The notes under the pieces were generated by a model. The model had not been told where the DNA came from and made no database searches. It worked only from the letters and a program-made list of their open reading frames with translations. A DNA stretch of 64,000 nucleotides from Natrinema limicola JCM 13563. GTDB taxonomy: Archaea > Halobacteriota > Halobacteria > Halobacteriales > Natrialbaceae. The DNA is taken from assembly GCF_000337475.1 (NCBI RefSeq), contig NZ_AOIT01000016.1, positions 160,819-224,818 on the forward strand, given 5' to 3'. Both the position numbers and the translations under genes were made by a program. Positions 1-7,645 of the stretch are shown one piece after another; the first letter of the stretch is position 1; each line of letters opens with the position of its first letter.

Positions 1-89
1 ATACGAAGTCGGTCGCGGATTCGCGGCCGTCTCCACCGGTGACGGCCGCAGCAGCGCGACCGATCGTCACGTCGTTCTGTCCGGCAGTA

Positions 90-365
90 TTAGTCGTAGG
101 GATATCTCGCCTGCGCACCGCATTCACAGGTGATGACGACGTGTCCGTCCTGCAGTCTGACGCGAGCGTTGTCTCCCGGTCGAAGATACGCATCACACTC
201 GTCGCACGTAAACCGGCGAAACGATCGCGGCAGCGTGAGCCGGTTTCGCTCTGCGACCCGCCGCGCGAGCCGAACGTAGTAGCGAGCCCGGTCGGGCTCA
301 CCCTCCGCCGCTGCCGCTCGAGCAAGCTCGTGAAGTCGCTCGATCCGTTCGGCAGCGATGTCCAT
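90..365 (-). CDS. rnp4: Ribonuclease P protein component 4 (Rpp21 homologue)
   Basis: This is a protein subunit of archaeal RNase P, which removes the 5' leader from precursor tRNA. The 91-residue product has an N-terminal basic helical region with the motif ERIERLHELA (residues 7-16) and a C-terminal zinc ribbon with CDEC (C54, C57) and CEC (C80, C82), the layout of the Rpp21 family. A longer frame reaches an ATG at 408-410. I chose the ATG at 363-365 because the family normally begins with an 'IAAERIERL'-like segment and the extra 15 residues look non-homologous. The gene ends 89 bp from the window edge, so its downstream partner is cut off. Confidence 0.9.
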   Translation of the reverse strand: MDIAAERIERLHELARAAAAEGEPDRARYYVRLARRVAERNRLTLPRSFRRFTCDECDAYLRPGDNARVRLQDGHVVITCECGAQARYPYD

Positions 366-533
366 GGCGTTCGTTTCGTCGGTGTCCCTATTGATGTTGC
401 GCTCCAGCATGAGAGAGGCTCGTTAAATGGTACCACGAACTAAGTTTATTATCATCGAACCAAACACCTCGAATATAATGTTCTCCTGATTGAAAAGATT
501 CTTTAGTGTGACAGGTATTGGTTTAGAGTACGC

Positions 534-546
534 AATATTGTTATAT
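534..546 (+). promoter_or_regulatory. Promoter of the first solute-binding protein gene
   Basis: AATATTGTTATAT contains a TATA-box-like core at 541-546. The second paralogue carries AATACTGTTATAT at 3344-3356, identical at 12 of 13 positions. In both genes the TATA core starts exactly 36 bp before the ATG. This shared spacing supports both the promoter call and the start at 577 over the GTG at 559. Confidence 0.6.
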
Positions 547-576
547 ATCAACTGAGAGGTGGTGTTACACAACGAT

Positions 577-2406
577 ATGAATTGGGACCCCACTTCCCCT
601 GATACCGGCGTCAGTCGCCGTTCGTTTCTGGCGGCCGGTGCAGCGGGAGCGACACTTGCCACAAGCGGCTGTGTCAATAGCGTGCAGAACGTCGTCGGGA
701 CGGCCGCCAACGGACAGCTGTCGCTGTCCATTACCACGCTACCAGCAGACGCAGACAGGCAGGGCATTCAGATTGCCCGACAACTCGAGTCGAACCTCCA
801 GCAAGTCGGGATCGATGTCTCGATCGATATGCGGTCGCCGTCGGAGCTACTGAAAGCGGTGCTGATCGAACACGATTTCGATCTCTACGTCGGCCATCAT
901 CCCGCCGGATACGACCCCGATTTCCTCTATGAGATGCTCCACTCCTCGTTCGCCTCCGAAGCCGGCTGGCAGAACCCCTTCGGGTTCACCAATATGGTCT
1001 TCGATACGCTACTCGAGGACCAACGGCGAGTCGAGGGAGCGCAACGGAAACAGCTCGTTCAGTCGGTCCTGACGGCACTGGCAAAGTCCAAACCCTTCGA
1101 GCCGATCTGTCGGCCCGACGAGTATCGCGTCGCCAGTACGGATCGATTCGAGGGCTGGGGCGAGGCTAATCTCACGACCCGCCACGGCTACCTCGAACTC
1201 GAGCCAACCGACGGCGTCAACGAGTTACTCGCGCTCAAAACGGATTCCCGTCCAACGAGTAATCTCAATCCGCTGTCGGCGACGATGCGAGAGCGGGATA
1301 CGATAATCCGGCTGCTCTTCGATTCGCTGGCAACCGTCCACGAGGGCGAGGTCCAGCCATGGCTCGCCGATGACATCACATGGACGGACGTCGAACCAGT
1401 CGACGGCGAGCAGGGGCCGACCCTGACTGCGACAGTTACCCTTCGCGAAGGGTGTCAGTTCCATGCTGACGAACGACTAGCCGGCGAAGACGAACAGCTA
1501 TCCGACGAAGACAGACACCTGACCGCAGAGGACGTCGCCTTCACCTACCGGTTCCTCGAGGATACGTCGCTCGGACGAGCGCCAGCCCCCTCGCCGGCAC
1601 CGCGGTATCAGAGTCACGTCAGCGCGGTCGATCGCGTCACCGCCGACAGCGAGTACGAACTGACGTTCTCGATGAACGCGAGTCAGCCGGTCGCCAAACG
1701 GGCGCTTACCGTGCCGATCCTGCCAAAACAGTTCTGGCGTGGGCTGGTCGACCGGCGGGCGGCCGACGGCGAGTTTACCGCACCACAGGGACGGTGGACC
1801 GCCGCGACGGGCGATCACGTTCCGCCGATCGGCAGTGGGCCCTACCAGTTCGAAAGTCGGACCGAAGAGGATCAACTCGTTCTGACACGCTTTGACGATC
1901 ACTTCACGCGCCGAGACGATGTCGAATTGCCCGGCCCGCCCATCGACGAACTCCGCTTCGATATCGACCCTAGTAGTGCATCAGCAGTCAAGCGGATCGC
2001 AGATGGCAATGCGGACGTGACGGCCTCGATGCTCGACGCCTATACGCTGGATGCGATCCCAGACTCATCGGATATCGAGCAGCTACACCACCCATCGCGG
2101 ACCTTCTACCACATCGGGTTCAACGTCCGAAACGCACCCTTTAGCAACACCCACTTCCGCCGCGCAGTCGCGCAGTTGCTCCCTAAGCAAGCGATCGTCG
2201 ACGACATCTTTTATGGCTATGCAACCCCGACCGCGACGCCGGTGACGGACGAATGGGTCCCCGAACGGCTCACGTGGGACGGCGAGGATCCAGTGACACC
2301 GTTTCTCGGGTCCAACGGCGAACTCAACGTTGCGGCGGCGAAAGCGGCGTTCGAGACTGCCGGCTTCCGATATGATGATAACGGTCGCTTGCTTGGAGGC
2401 TACTAG
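577..2406 (+). CDS. Tat-exported lipoprotein, family-5 (peptide/nickel type) solute-binding protein, circularly permuted
   Basis: The 609-residue product begins with a twin-arginine lipoprotein signal: SRRSFL at 13-18 and a lipobox ending at C32. It should therefore be anchored on the outer membrane face. It resembles DppA/OppA-type binding proteins of ABC importers, but the domain order is unusual. Residues about 47-195 (LSLSITTLP..., DPDFLYEMLHS at 113-123) look like the canonical C-terminal lobe. Residues about 217-605 (LNPL, LTAEDVAFTY, GSGPYQFE, FRRAVAQLL) look like the canonical N-terminal and middle parts. The chain stops where the C-lobe would normally begin. No permease or ATPase gene is adjacent. 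The gene has its own promoter and is followed 5 nt later by a PAP2 gene. Substrate unknown. Confidence 0.85.
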   Translation: MNWDPTSPDTGVSRRSFLAAGAAGATLATSGCVNSVQNVVGTAANGQLSLSITTLPADADRQGIQIARQLESNLQQVGIDVSIDMRSPSELLKAVLIEHDFDLYVGHHPAGYDPDFLYEMLHSSFASEAGWQNPFGFTNMVFDTLLEDQRRVEGAQRKQLVQSVLTALAKSKPFEPICRPDEYRVASTDRFEGWGEANLTTRHGYLELEPTDGVNELLALKTDSRPTSNLNPLSATMRERDTIIRLLFDSLATVHEGEVQPWLADDITWTDVEPVDGEQGPTLTATVTLREGCQFHADERLAGEDEQLSDEDRHLTAEDVAFTYRFLEDTSLGRAPAPSPAPRYQSHVSAVDRVTADSEYELTFSMNASQPVAKRALTVPILPKQFWRGLVDRRAADGEFTAPQGRWTAATGDHVPPIGSGPYQFESRTEEDQLVLTRFDDHFTRRDDVELPGPPIDELRFDIDPSSASAVKRIADGNADVTASMLDAYTLDAIPDSSDIEQLHHPSRTFYHIGFNVRNAPFSNTHFRRAVAQLLPKQAIVDDIFYGYATPTATPVTDEWVPERLTWDGEDPVTPFLGSNGELNVAAAKAAFETAGFRYDDNGRLLGGY

Positions 2407-2411
2407 AAGCG

Positions 2412-3263
2412 ATGCTCGCCGAGGTGTTGACGCAGCTCGCTCTCGTCATTTCGATCCTGGTGCCGGTGTCGGTCATCGTTTTCATCGGCCGTGAGCGCCT
2501 CGCTCGGACGCGGTCGGAGTGGCGAAGCCGACTCAGAACCGCTGGCCCGGTGATTGCCGTGTTGATCGGTGTGTTACTGATAAACCGCGTCGCCAGACAG
2601 ACCGCACCGGAACTCTCGCGGCAGGTCGGGTTTCACCTCTCCGGGGCGTTTTACGAACTCGAGGGGGAGTTCATCCTGATCTTCCAGTCGATCCAGACGC
2701 CGGAGACGACGGCGTATTTCTCGACGATTTACGTCTACGGATACACGTTTCTGCTGATCTTCCCGGTTATTGCATACTTTACGCTCTCCGATACCCGGAT
2801 CTTTCGGCGACTGTTGACAGCCTACGCGCTCAATTACGCGATCGGTTTGGTCCTCTATATCCTCGTAGTCGCGTACGGTCCCCGGAACCTGATGCCCGGC
2901 GAGCTCATGGAACGAATGCTGTACAATACCAATCCACAGTACCAATATCTCACGAGCGAGGTCAACACCAACACCAACGTGTTTCCATCGCTTCATACCT
3001 CGCTGTCAGCGACTGTCGCAACGTTTGCATGGAAGACGCGGTCGGAGTTTCCGAAATGGTTCCCTATCGCAGTCGTACTGGCGGCAAGCGTTGCAATCTC
3101 GACGATGTATCTCGGAATCCACTGGGCACTCGACGTCGTTGCAGGCACGATGCTCGCGGCAGCCTGTGTCTCCCTCTCTGATCGACTCGTCGACCGCTGG
3201 TCAGTCGCGGAGCTTTCGGAGCAGTTCGCCGATCGGCTACCCTGGCCCCAGAACCAGGAGTGA
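2412..3263 (+). CDS. PAP2-superfamily integral membrane phosphatase/transferase
   Basis: This 283-residue polytopic protein has about six hydrophobic segments and the last two phosphatase signature motifs of the PAP2 superfamily: PSLHTSLSA (near residue 195) and GIHWALDVVAG (near 236). The first His acts as general acid and the second as nucleophile in characterised relatives. It probably acts on a lipid phosphate or a phospho-headgroup at the membrane. The weaker N-terminal motif resembles the lipid-transferase branch (inositol-phosphorylceramide synthase-like) more than simple phosphatases, but that is inference. It starts 5 nt after the upstream binding-protein gene, so the two are probably co-transcribed. 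Its role beside binding proteins is unclear. Confidence 0.8.
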   Translation: MLAEVLTQLALVISILVPVSVIVFIGRERLARTRSEWRSRLRTAGPVIAVLIGVLLINRVARQTAPELSRQVGFHLSGAFYELEGEFILIFQSIQTPETTAYFSTIYVYGYTFLLIFPVIAYFTLSDTRIFRRLLTAYALNYAIGLVLYILVVAYGPRNLMPGELMERMLYNTNPQYQYLTSEVNTNTNVFPSLHTSLSATVATFAWKTRSEFPKWFPIAVVLAASVAISTMYLGIHWALDVVAGTMLAAACVSLSDRLVDRWSVAELSEQFADRLPWPQNQE

Positions 3264-3343
3264 CACCGACGTTCCCGGTCAGTGTATCGGTACGGCTTGT
3301 GGCAAGCGTCTCGGTCTCAATCAGCATCCGACCCCGCGAACAT

Positions 3344-3356
3344 AATACTGTTATAT
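3344..3356 (+). promoter_or_regulatory. Promoter of the second solute-binding protein gene
   Basis: AATACTGTTATAT, with a TATA core at 3351-3356, lies 36 bp before the ATG at 3387. It matches the promoter at 534-546 in sequence and spacing, so the second paralogue seems to have its own transcription start under similar control. Confidence 0.6.
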
Positions 3357-3386
3357 CGTGGTGCCGAATTTGGGTAGAGTAACAAC

Positions 3387-5165
3387 ATGAACGGAGGACA
3401 GGCCGCCCAAGAACCAGACCGTGCTGGCGCTGACGGCACGCGTCTCAGCCGTCGAGCCGCGCTGGCAACGACGGCCGGCCTGACGGCCTCGGTAAGCGGC
3501 TGTGTCGGCCGACTCCGCGATCTCTTTACGCAGCGCAACATCAGACAGCTCTCGCTGACGATCACCACCCTCCCTGCCGACAGCGACAGAGAAAGCATCC
3601 GGATCGCAAACGAGCTCGAGCAGGCCCTCACGACGGCTGGGGTCGACGTCTCGTTCGACGTCCGCTCCGGGATCGAGTTCAACCGAGCGGTGTTGTACGA
3701 TCACGACTTCGACATCTGTATCGGCCATCATCCGGGCGGGACCGATCCCGACTTCCTCTATGAAGCGTTGCACTCGCTGTATATCGACGAATCGGGCTGG
3801 CAGAACCCCTTTGGCTACGCGAACCTGGCTGTCGATGACCTCCTCGAGAAGCAACGCCACGCCGACGGGGCGGAACGACGTGACGCCGTCACGAACGCAC
3901 TCGAGGCGATCGCGACCGAACAGCCGTTCGTTCCCATTTGCGTTCCCGAGGAACACCGCGTCGTCAACACGGATCGGTTTACCGGCTGGGCTGACGGTCA
4001 TCTCGCGACCCGGCACGGCTATCTCGGGCTCGAGCCCACAGCGGACGTCGAGACCCTGCGCGCCGTCCACACGGATAGTCGACCGACGAAAAACCTCAAC
4101 CCGCTCGCCGCTGACTATCGCGGTCGCGGAACGATTACCCAGTTACTCTACGACTCGCTGGCGGCCGACGACGCGACTGGAGAGATCCAGCCGTGGCTCG
4201 CGGCGTCGTGGGAGTGGCGCGGGGCGACGCTTGACGTTCACCTTCGGAACGGCTGTACGTTTCACGATGGCGAGCCGGTGACCGCCGCCGATGTCGAGTT
4301 TACGTACCAGTTTCTCGCGGACATGTCCGACGACGATGACGACCGAGTCGCTCCTGCACCTCGCTTTCGCGGCCGGATCGACGCCGTCGAGGCGATCGAC
4401 GTTCGGGATCGCGATCGCCTCGAGCTCACGGTCGATGCGGGGCAGGCGGTCGGCGAACGCGCCCTCCTCGTCCCGATACTGCCCGCCCACATCTGGCGCG
4501 ATCAGTCTGACAGTGCGGTGGGACTGGGTAGCGGTGCCCTCGCTCAGGGCACCCCGACGGCGGTCGCCACGAACAATATGCCGCCGGTCGGGAGCGGTCC
4601 CTATCAGTTCGTGAACCGGACTGAAGGCGACCAACTCACACTCGAGCGGTTCGACGATCACTTTACGCTCCGCTCCGGCGTCGAGCGGCCGGCCCCGATG
4701 GTTGCTGCGTTTTCGATCGATATCTCACCGAACTCGGAAACGGCGATTCAGGCGGTCGAAAACGACACTGCCGATGTCACGAGCGCAGCTATCGATACGA
4801 ATCACGTCGGAAGCGTCGCGGAAAAAGACGGGCAGCAGTTGCTCGAGTCGCCGTCATGGACGTATTACTTCCTTGGGTTCAACACGCGGAAGGCACCGTT
4901 TGGTAATCCTCGGTTCAGGCGGGTCATCGCACGGTTGATCGACAAGGAGTGGCTGGTCGAGAACGTCTTTTATGGGCACGCACGACCGATTGCGACGCCG
5001 GTCACCGAGGAGTGGGTCCCCGACAGCCTCGCGTGGGACGGCCAGGACCCCGAAACGCCATTTCTGGGAGCGAGCGGTGAGGTCGACGTCGATGCAGCAC
5101 GAGCGGCGTTCGAAGATGCCGGCTTTCGGTACGACGATCGGGACCGGCTCCGTGTCAGACAATAA
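3387..5165 (+). CDS. Tat-exported lipoprotein, circularly permuted family-5 solute-binding protein (paralogue)
   Basis: This 592-residue paralogue of the protein at 577-2406 has the same architecture throughout. It has a twin-arginine signal (SRRAAL at 21-26) and a lipobox Cys at residue 39. A C-lobe-like block spans about 54-199 (LSLTITTLP, DPDFLYEALHS at 120-130, WQNPFGYANL). Canonical N-lobe and middle segments follow (SRPTKNLNPL at 231-240, PVTAADVEFTYQ, GSGPYQF, FRRVIARLI). The chain ends shortly after an AGFRYDD motif, where normal family members continue into the C-lobe. It lies 123 bp after the PAP2 gene with its own promoter. Two paralogues suggest related but distinct ligands. The transporter partners must be encoded elsewhere. 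Confidence 0.85.
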   Translation: MNGGQAAQEPDRAGADGTRLSRRAALATTAGLTASVSGCVGRLRDLFTQRNIRQLSLTITTLPADSDRESIRIANELEQALTTAGVDVSFDVRSGIEFNRAVLYDHDFDICIGHHPGGTDPDFLYEALHSLYIDESGWQNPFGYANLAVDDLLEKQRHADGAERRDAVTNALEAIATEQPFVPICVPEEHRVVNTDRFTGWADGHLATRHGYLGLEPTADVETLRAVHTDSRPTKNLNPLAADYRGRGTITQLLYDSLAADDATGEIQPWLAASWEWRGATLDVHLRNGCTFHDGEPVTAADVEFTYQFLADMSDDDDDRVAPAPRFRGRIDAVEAIDVRDRDRLELTVDAGQAVGERALLVPILPAHIWRDQSDSAVGLGSGALAQGTPTAVATNNMPPVGSGPYQFVNRTEGDQLTLERFDDHFTLRSGVERPAPMVAAFSIDISPNSETAIQAVENDTADVTSAAIDTNHVGSVAEKDGQQLLESPSWTYYFLGFNTRKAPFGNPRFRRVIARLIDKEWLVENVFYGHARPIATPVTEEWVPDSLAWDGQDPETPFLGASGEVDVDAARAAFEDAGFRYDDRDRLRVRQ

Positions 5166-5318
5166 GACTGCCAGACAACGCGATCGCACCTCGATCACGC
5201 TCGAGACAGGAGCACGGAAACGGTTCTGGACGCACGCTCGCGTCGCCTCCCACACAAGACGGACATCGCTCAGCGGAACGGCTGACCGGCGAAAACGGGA
5301 TGCGATGAAACGGGTCCG

Positions 5319-5675
5319 TTACTGTTCTTCGAGCGCGTCGGCGATGCGCTTGAGCGCGCGGGTCTGATCGCGCATTTCGTCACGCAGCTGTCGGACTTCG
5401 CGGACGAGTTCCTCGTTGCTCTCGTCTTGTCCGCCGCGACCACCGGGGCCAGCGCCGGGGCCGCCGCCCATCATGCCACCCATCATCTGGGCAAAGGGGT
5501 TGCCGCCGCCCATGCCGCCGGGACCGCCACCGCCGCCGAACGGGCTTTCAGGGGCCTCGCCCTCGCCTTCGCCCTCTTCGGCGCGCTTTTCGCGAATCTC
5601 TTCGACCCGCTCGCGGAACGATTTCTCCTCGCTGTCGTCGCCTGCGTCGCCGTCGGAATCGGGTTCGTCTGTCAT
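5319..5675 (-). CDS. Small acidic protein with Gly/Met-rich centre and C-terminal coiled coil
   Basis: The product is 118 residues. The N-terminal third is Asp/Glu-rich and charged. The middle is low-complexity Gly/Met/Pro (GGMGGGNPFAQMMGGMMGGG). The C-terminal 40 residues form a likely coiled coil (EELVREVRQLRDEMRDQTRA). I do not recognise a characterised family; similar proteins occur in haloarchaea. The GGM-rich stretch resembles the flexible tails of thermosome subunits and the Gly-rich tail of the prefoldin beta protein in this window, but that is only a compositional resemblance. The start at 5675 gives MTDEPDSD, a typical acidic N-terminus; an ATG at 5729 is possible. It is convergent with the second binding-protein gene. 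Confidence 0.6.
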   Translation of the reverse strand: MTDEPDSDGDAGDDSEEKSFRERVEEIREKRAEEGEGEGEAPESPFGGGGGPGGMGGGNPFAQMMGGMMGGGPGAGPGGRGGQDESNEELVREVRQLRDEMRDQTRALKRIADALEEQ

Positions 5676-5845
5676 ACCATCGGATTCTCCTGCGTCGGGG
5701 AAAAGGATTGCCATGTCTCGGATCGTCACGCCCCCTACAGCAGTGATGATCCTCGAGTCCAGTGACGAATCGCTCAGCGGAGCAGAATCGACCTGCGAGC
5801 ACGGGAGGAGTTACGACAAACGAGCAGCCCGTCTCAGTCGGTTGT

Positions 5846-6604
5846 CTACCCGAACGAGCCAAGCGAGGACTGGAGGTTTCGATCCGACCGGCCCGCCTCG
5901 AGGTCGTATCCCACGAGATCGCGCAGATCTACGGCATAGGTCGTCCCACCGTTGACGAGGACTAACAGCCGCCCTTTAACGCCCACGATGGTTCCCGACG
6001 CAAGCGTCTCGCGGACCGGTCGCGTCTCGAGGTCGAGCCCGTAGTCGAAGTCGAATCGCTCGATGACGTCGAACTCGGTGAGAACGGCCTCCCAGGCGTC
6101 CTCGTCGATGTCGGCGGCGAGTGCAGCCACTTTGGGACCGGTTCGGACGCGGTCGACCAGCCGCTGGGCGATTCCGGCCTCGAGCTCGCGGGCGATACGG
6201 CCGTTGGAAACGGTGTGGACGTGGGCCGCGCGATCGGCCCCCTGTTCGCGCAGTCGGGTCTCGAGGCGCCACAGCTTGGTGACGCCGACCTTGAACGTCT
6301 CGGGGGCGAACGCGGCAATGTAGACGGCGTGGTCGTCGTAACAGTCCATCTCGTCTTTCAGACAGGTTCCGGTACAGCGGGCACAGACCCACGTGCTCGT
6401 GTGATACTCACAGTAAGGCGCAGACGGCCGGTCGCAGGCGACGTGGGTGCCGGTTTCGTCGATCGTCCCGGCGCAGTGTCGCTCGCCGAGCGTATATGCG
6501 AGGTCGTCGCCAGCAGCGAGCGAGCGGTGATCGATCTCGCCGCTGCCGTCGCTGATCAGCAGCGCCGAGCCCCGTCCACTCGGTTCGTAGCCCACCAGTT
6601 GCAC
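5846..6604 (-). CDS. DUF2797 family protein with Cys-rich zinc-binding centre
   Basis: This 252-residue protein matches the DUF2797 family as I recall it. Its central Cys/His cluster contains HCAGT, VACDRP, YCEYH, CARCTGTC and MDCYDDH (residues about 43-90), which should hold one or more zinc ions. The following segment HAVYIAAFAPETFKVGVT has a GIY-YIG-like flavour, but no catalytic set is obvious. The function is not known. It is transcribed divergently from cbiX, with a 132-bp intergenic region between them. Confidence 0.75.
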   Translation of the reverse strand: MQLVGYEPSGRGSALLISDGSGEIDHRSLAAGDDLAYTLGERHCAGTIDETGTHVACDRPSAPYCEYHTSTWVCARCTGTCLKDEMDCYDDHAVYIAAFAPETFKVGVTKLWRLETRLREQGADRAAHVHTVSNGRIARELEAGIAQRLVDRVRTGPKVAALAADIDEDAWEAVLTEFDVIERFDFDYGLDLETRPVRETLASGTIVGVKGRLLVLVNGGTTYAVDLRDLVGYDLEAGRSDRNLQSSLGSFG

Positions 6605-6736
6605 GCACGCGAGTTGTCACCGGGCACAAATAGCCGTACCGCTCTCCGGACTCGAGTGACGCGTGTCAGGCCGTCGGACCCGGCGACGAGGGCCGGCAGC
6701 GAAGACCCTATACCGGTACTATCCTAAGCGCCGTCC

Positions 6737-7642
6737 ATGCAAGCGCTGGTCATCGCGGCACACGGATCGCATCTGAATCCGGACGCCTCGGATCCGACCT
6801 ACGCCCACGCGGATACGATCCGCGAGACGGGCGCGTTCGACGAGGTCCGCGAGGCGTTCTGGAAGGAAGAACCCCACTTCCGCGAGGTGATCCGCACGCT
6901 CGAGGCAGACGAGGTGTTCGTCGTTCCCCTCTTTATCAGCGAGGGCTATTTCACCGAAGAGGTAATCCCGCGGGAACTGCGGCTGGATGACTGGGACCCC
7001 GAGAAGTGGGACTCCGATGGGACCAGCGCCTCACAGGCTACGCTCGAGGCCGACGACGTCGGCAAGACCATCCATTACTGTGGGCCGGTCGGGACCCACG
7101 ACGCGATGACGGACGTGATCGTCCAGCGGGCCGAGACCGCTACTGGCGATCCAGACGTCGGCGAGGGCGTCGGGCTGGCCGTCGTCGGCCACGGGACCGA
7201 ACGCAACGAGAACTCCGCGAAGGCCATCGAGTACCACAGCGAGCGCATCCGCGAGCGCGAGCGCTTCGACGAGGTCAAGGCGCTGTTCATGGACGAGGAA
7301 CCGGAAGTCGACGACGTCACGGACTTCTTCGAGAGCGACGACATCGTCGTCGTCCCACTGTTTATCGCCGACGGCTACCACACCCAAGAGGACATCCCCG
7401 AAGACATGGGACTGACCGAGGACTACCGGCTGGGGTGGGACGTGCCAGGTGAGGTCGACGGCCACCGGATCTGGTACACCGGAGCCGTCGGCACCGAGGA
7501 CCTCATGGCCGACGTCGTCCTCGAGCGTGCGGCTGATGCTGGTGCGGACATCGGCGACGCCCGCGAGACGGTCCGCGACATCGCCGGCTCGGTCGCCGAC
7601 GCCGACCACGAACCGAGCGCGGGAACGGGTGCGGGGGACTGA
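6737..7642 (+). CDS. cbiX: CbiX-type sirohydrochlorin cobaltochelatase (double-domain)
   Basis: CbiX inserts Co2+ into sirohydrochlorin at the start of the anaerobic cobalamin pathway. The 301-residue protein contains two tandem CbiX/SirB domains. The first starts AAHGSHLNPD (residues about 7-16) and the second contains VVGHGTERNENS (about 153-164). Each repeats a 'EVFVVPLFISEGY' / 'IVVVPLFIADGY' block, an internal duplication of the small archaeal CbiX unit. The last 40 residues are acidic and probably disordered. It sits 3 nt before a DR2241-family gene, an association also seen in other haloarchaea as I recall, which suggests a common operon in tetrapyrrole metabolism. A TATA-like CCTATACC lies about 25 bp upstream. 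Confidence 0.85.
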   Translation: MQALVIAAHGSHLNPDASDPTYAHADTIRETGAFDEVREAFWKEEPHFREVIRTLEADEVFVVPLFISEGYFTEEVIPRELRLDDWDPEKWDSDGTSASQATLEADDVGKTIHYCGPVGTHDAMTDVIVQRAETATGDPDVGEGVGLAVVGHGTERNENSAKAIEYHSERIRERERFDEVKALFMDEEPEVDDVTDFFESDDIVVVPLFIADGYHTQEDIPEDMGLTEDYRLGWDVPGEVDGHRIWYTGAVGTEDLMADVVLERAADAGADIGDARETVRDIAGSVADADHEPSAGTGAGD

Positions 7643-7645
7643 CGC

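Noticed and set aside
1-89. Open minus-strand frame from a GTG near position 66 running off the window edge
   Set aside because: Only about 22 codons are visible and they match no family I would expect after rnp4, so a gene start cannot be supported.
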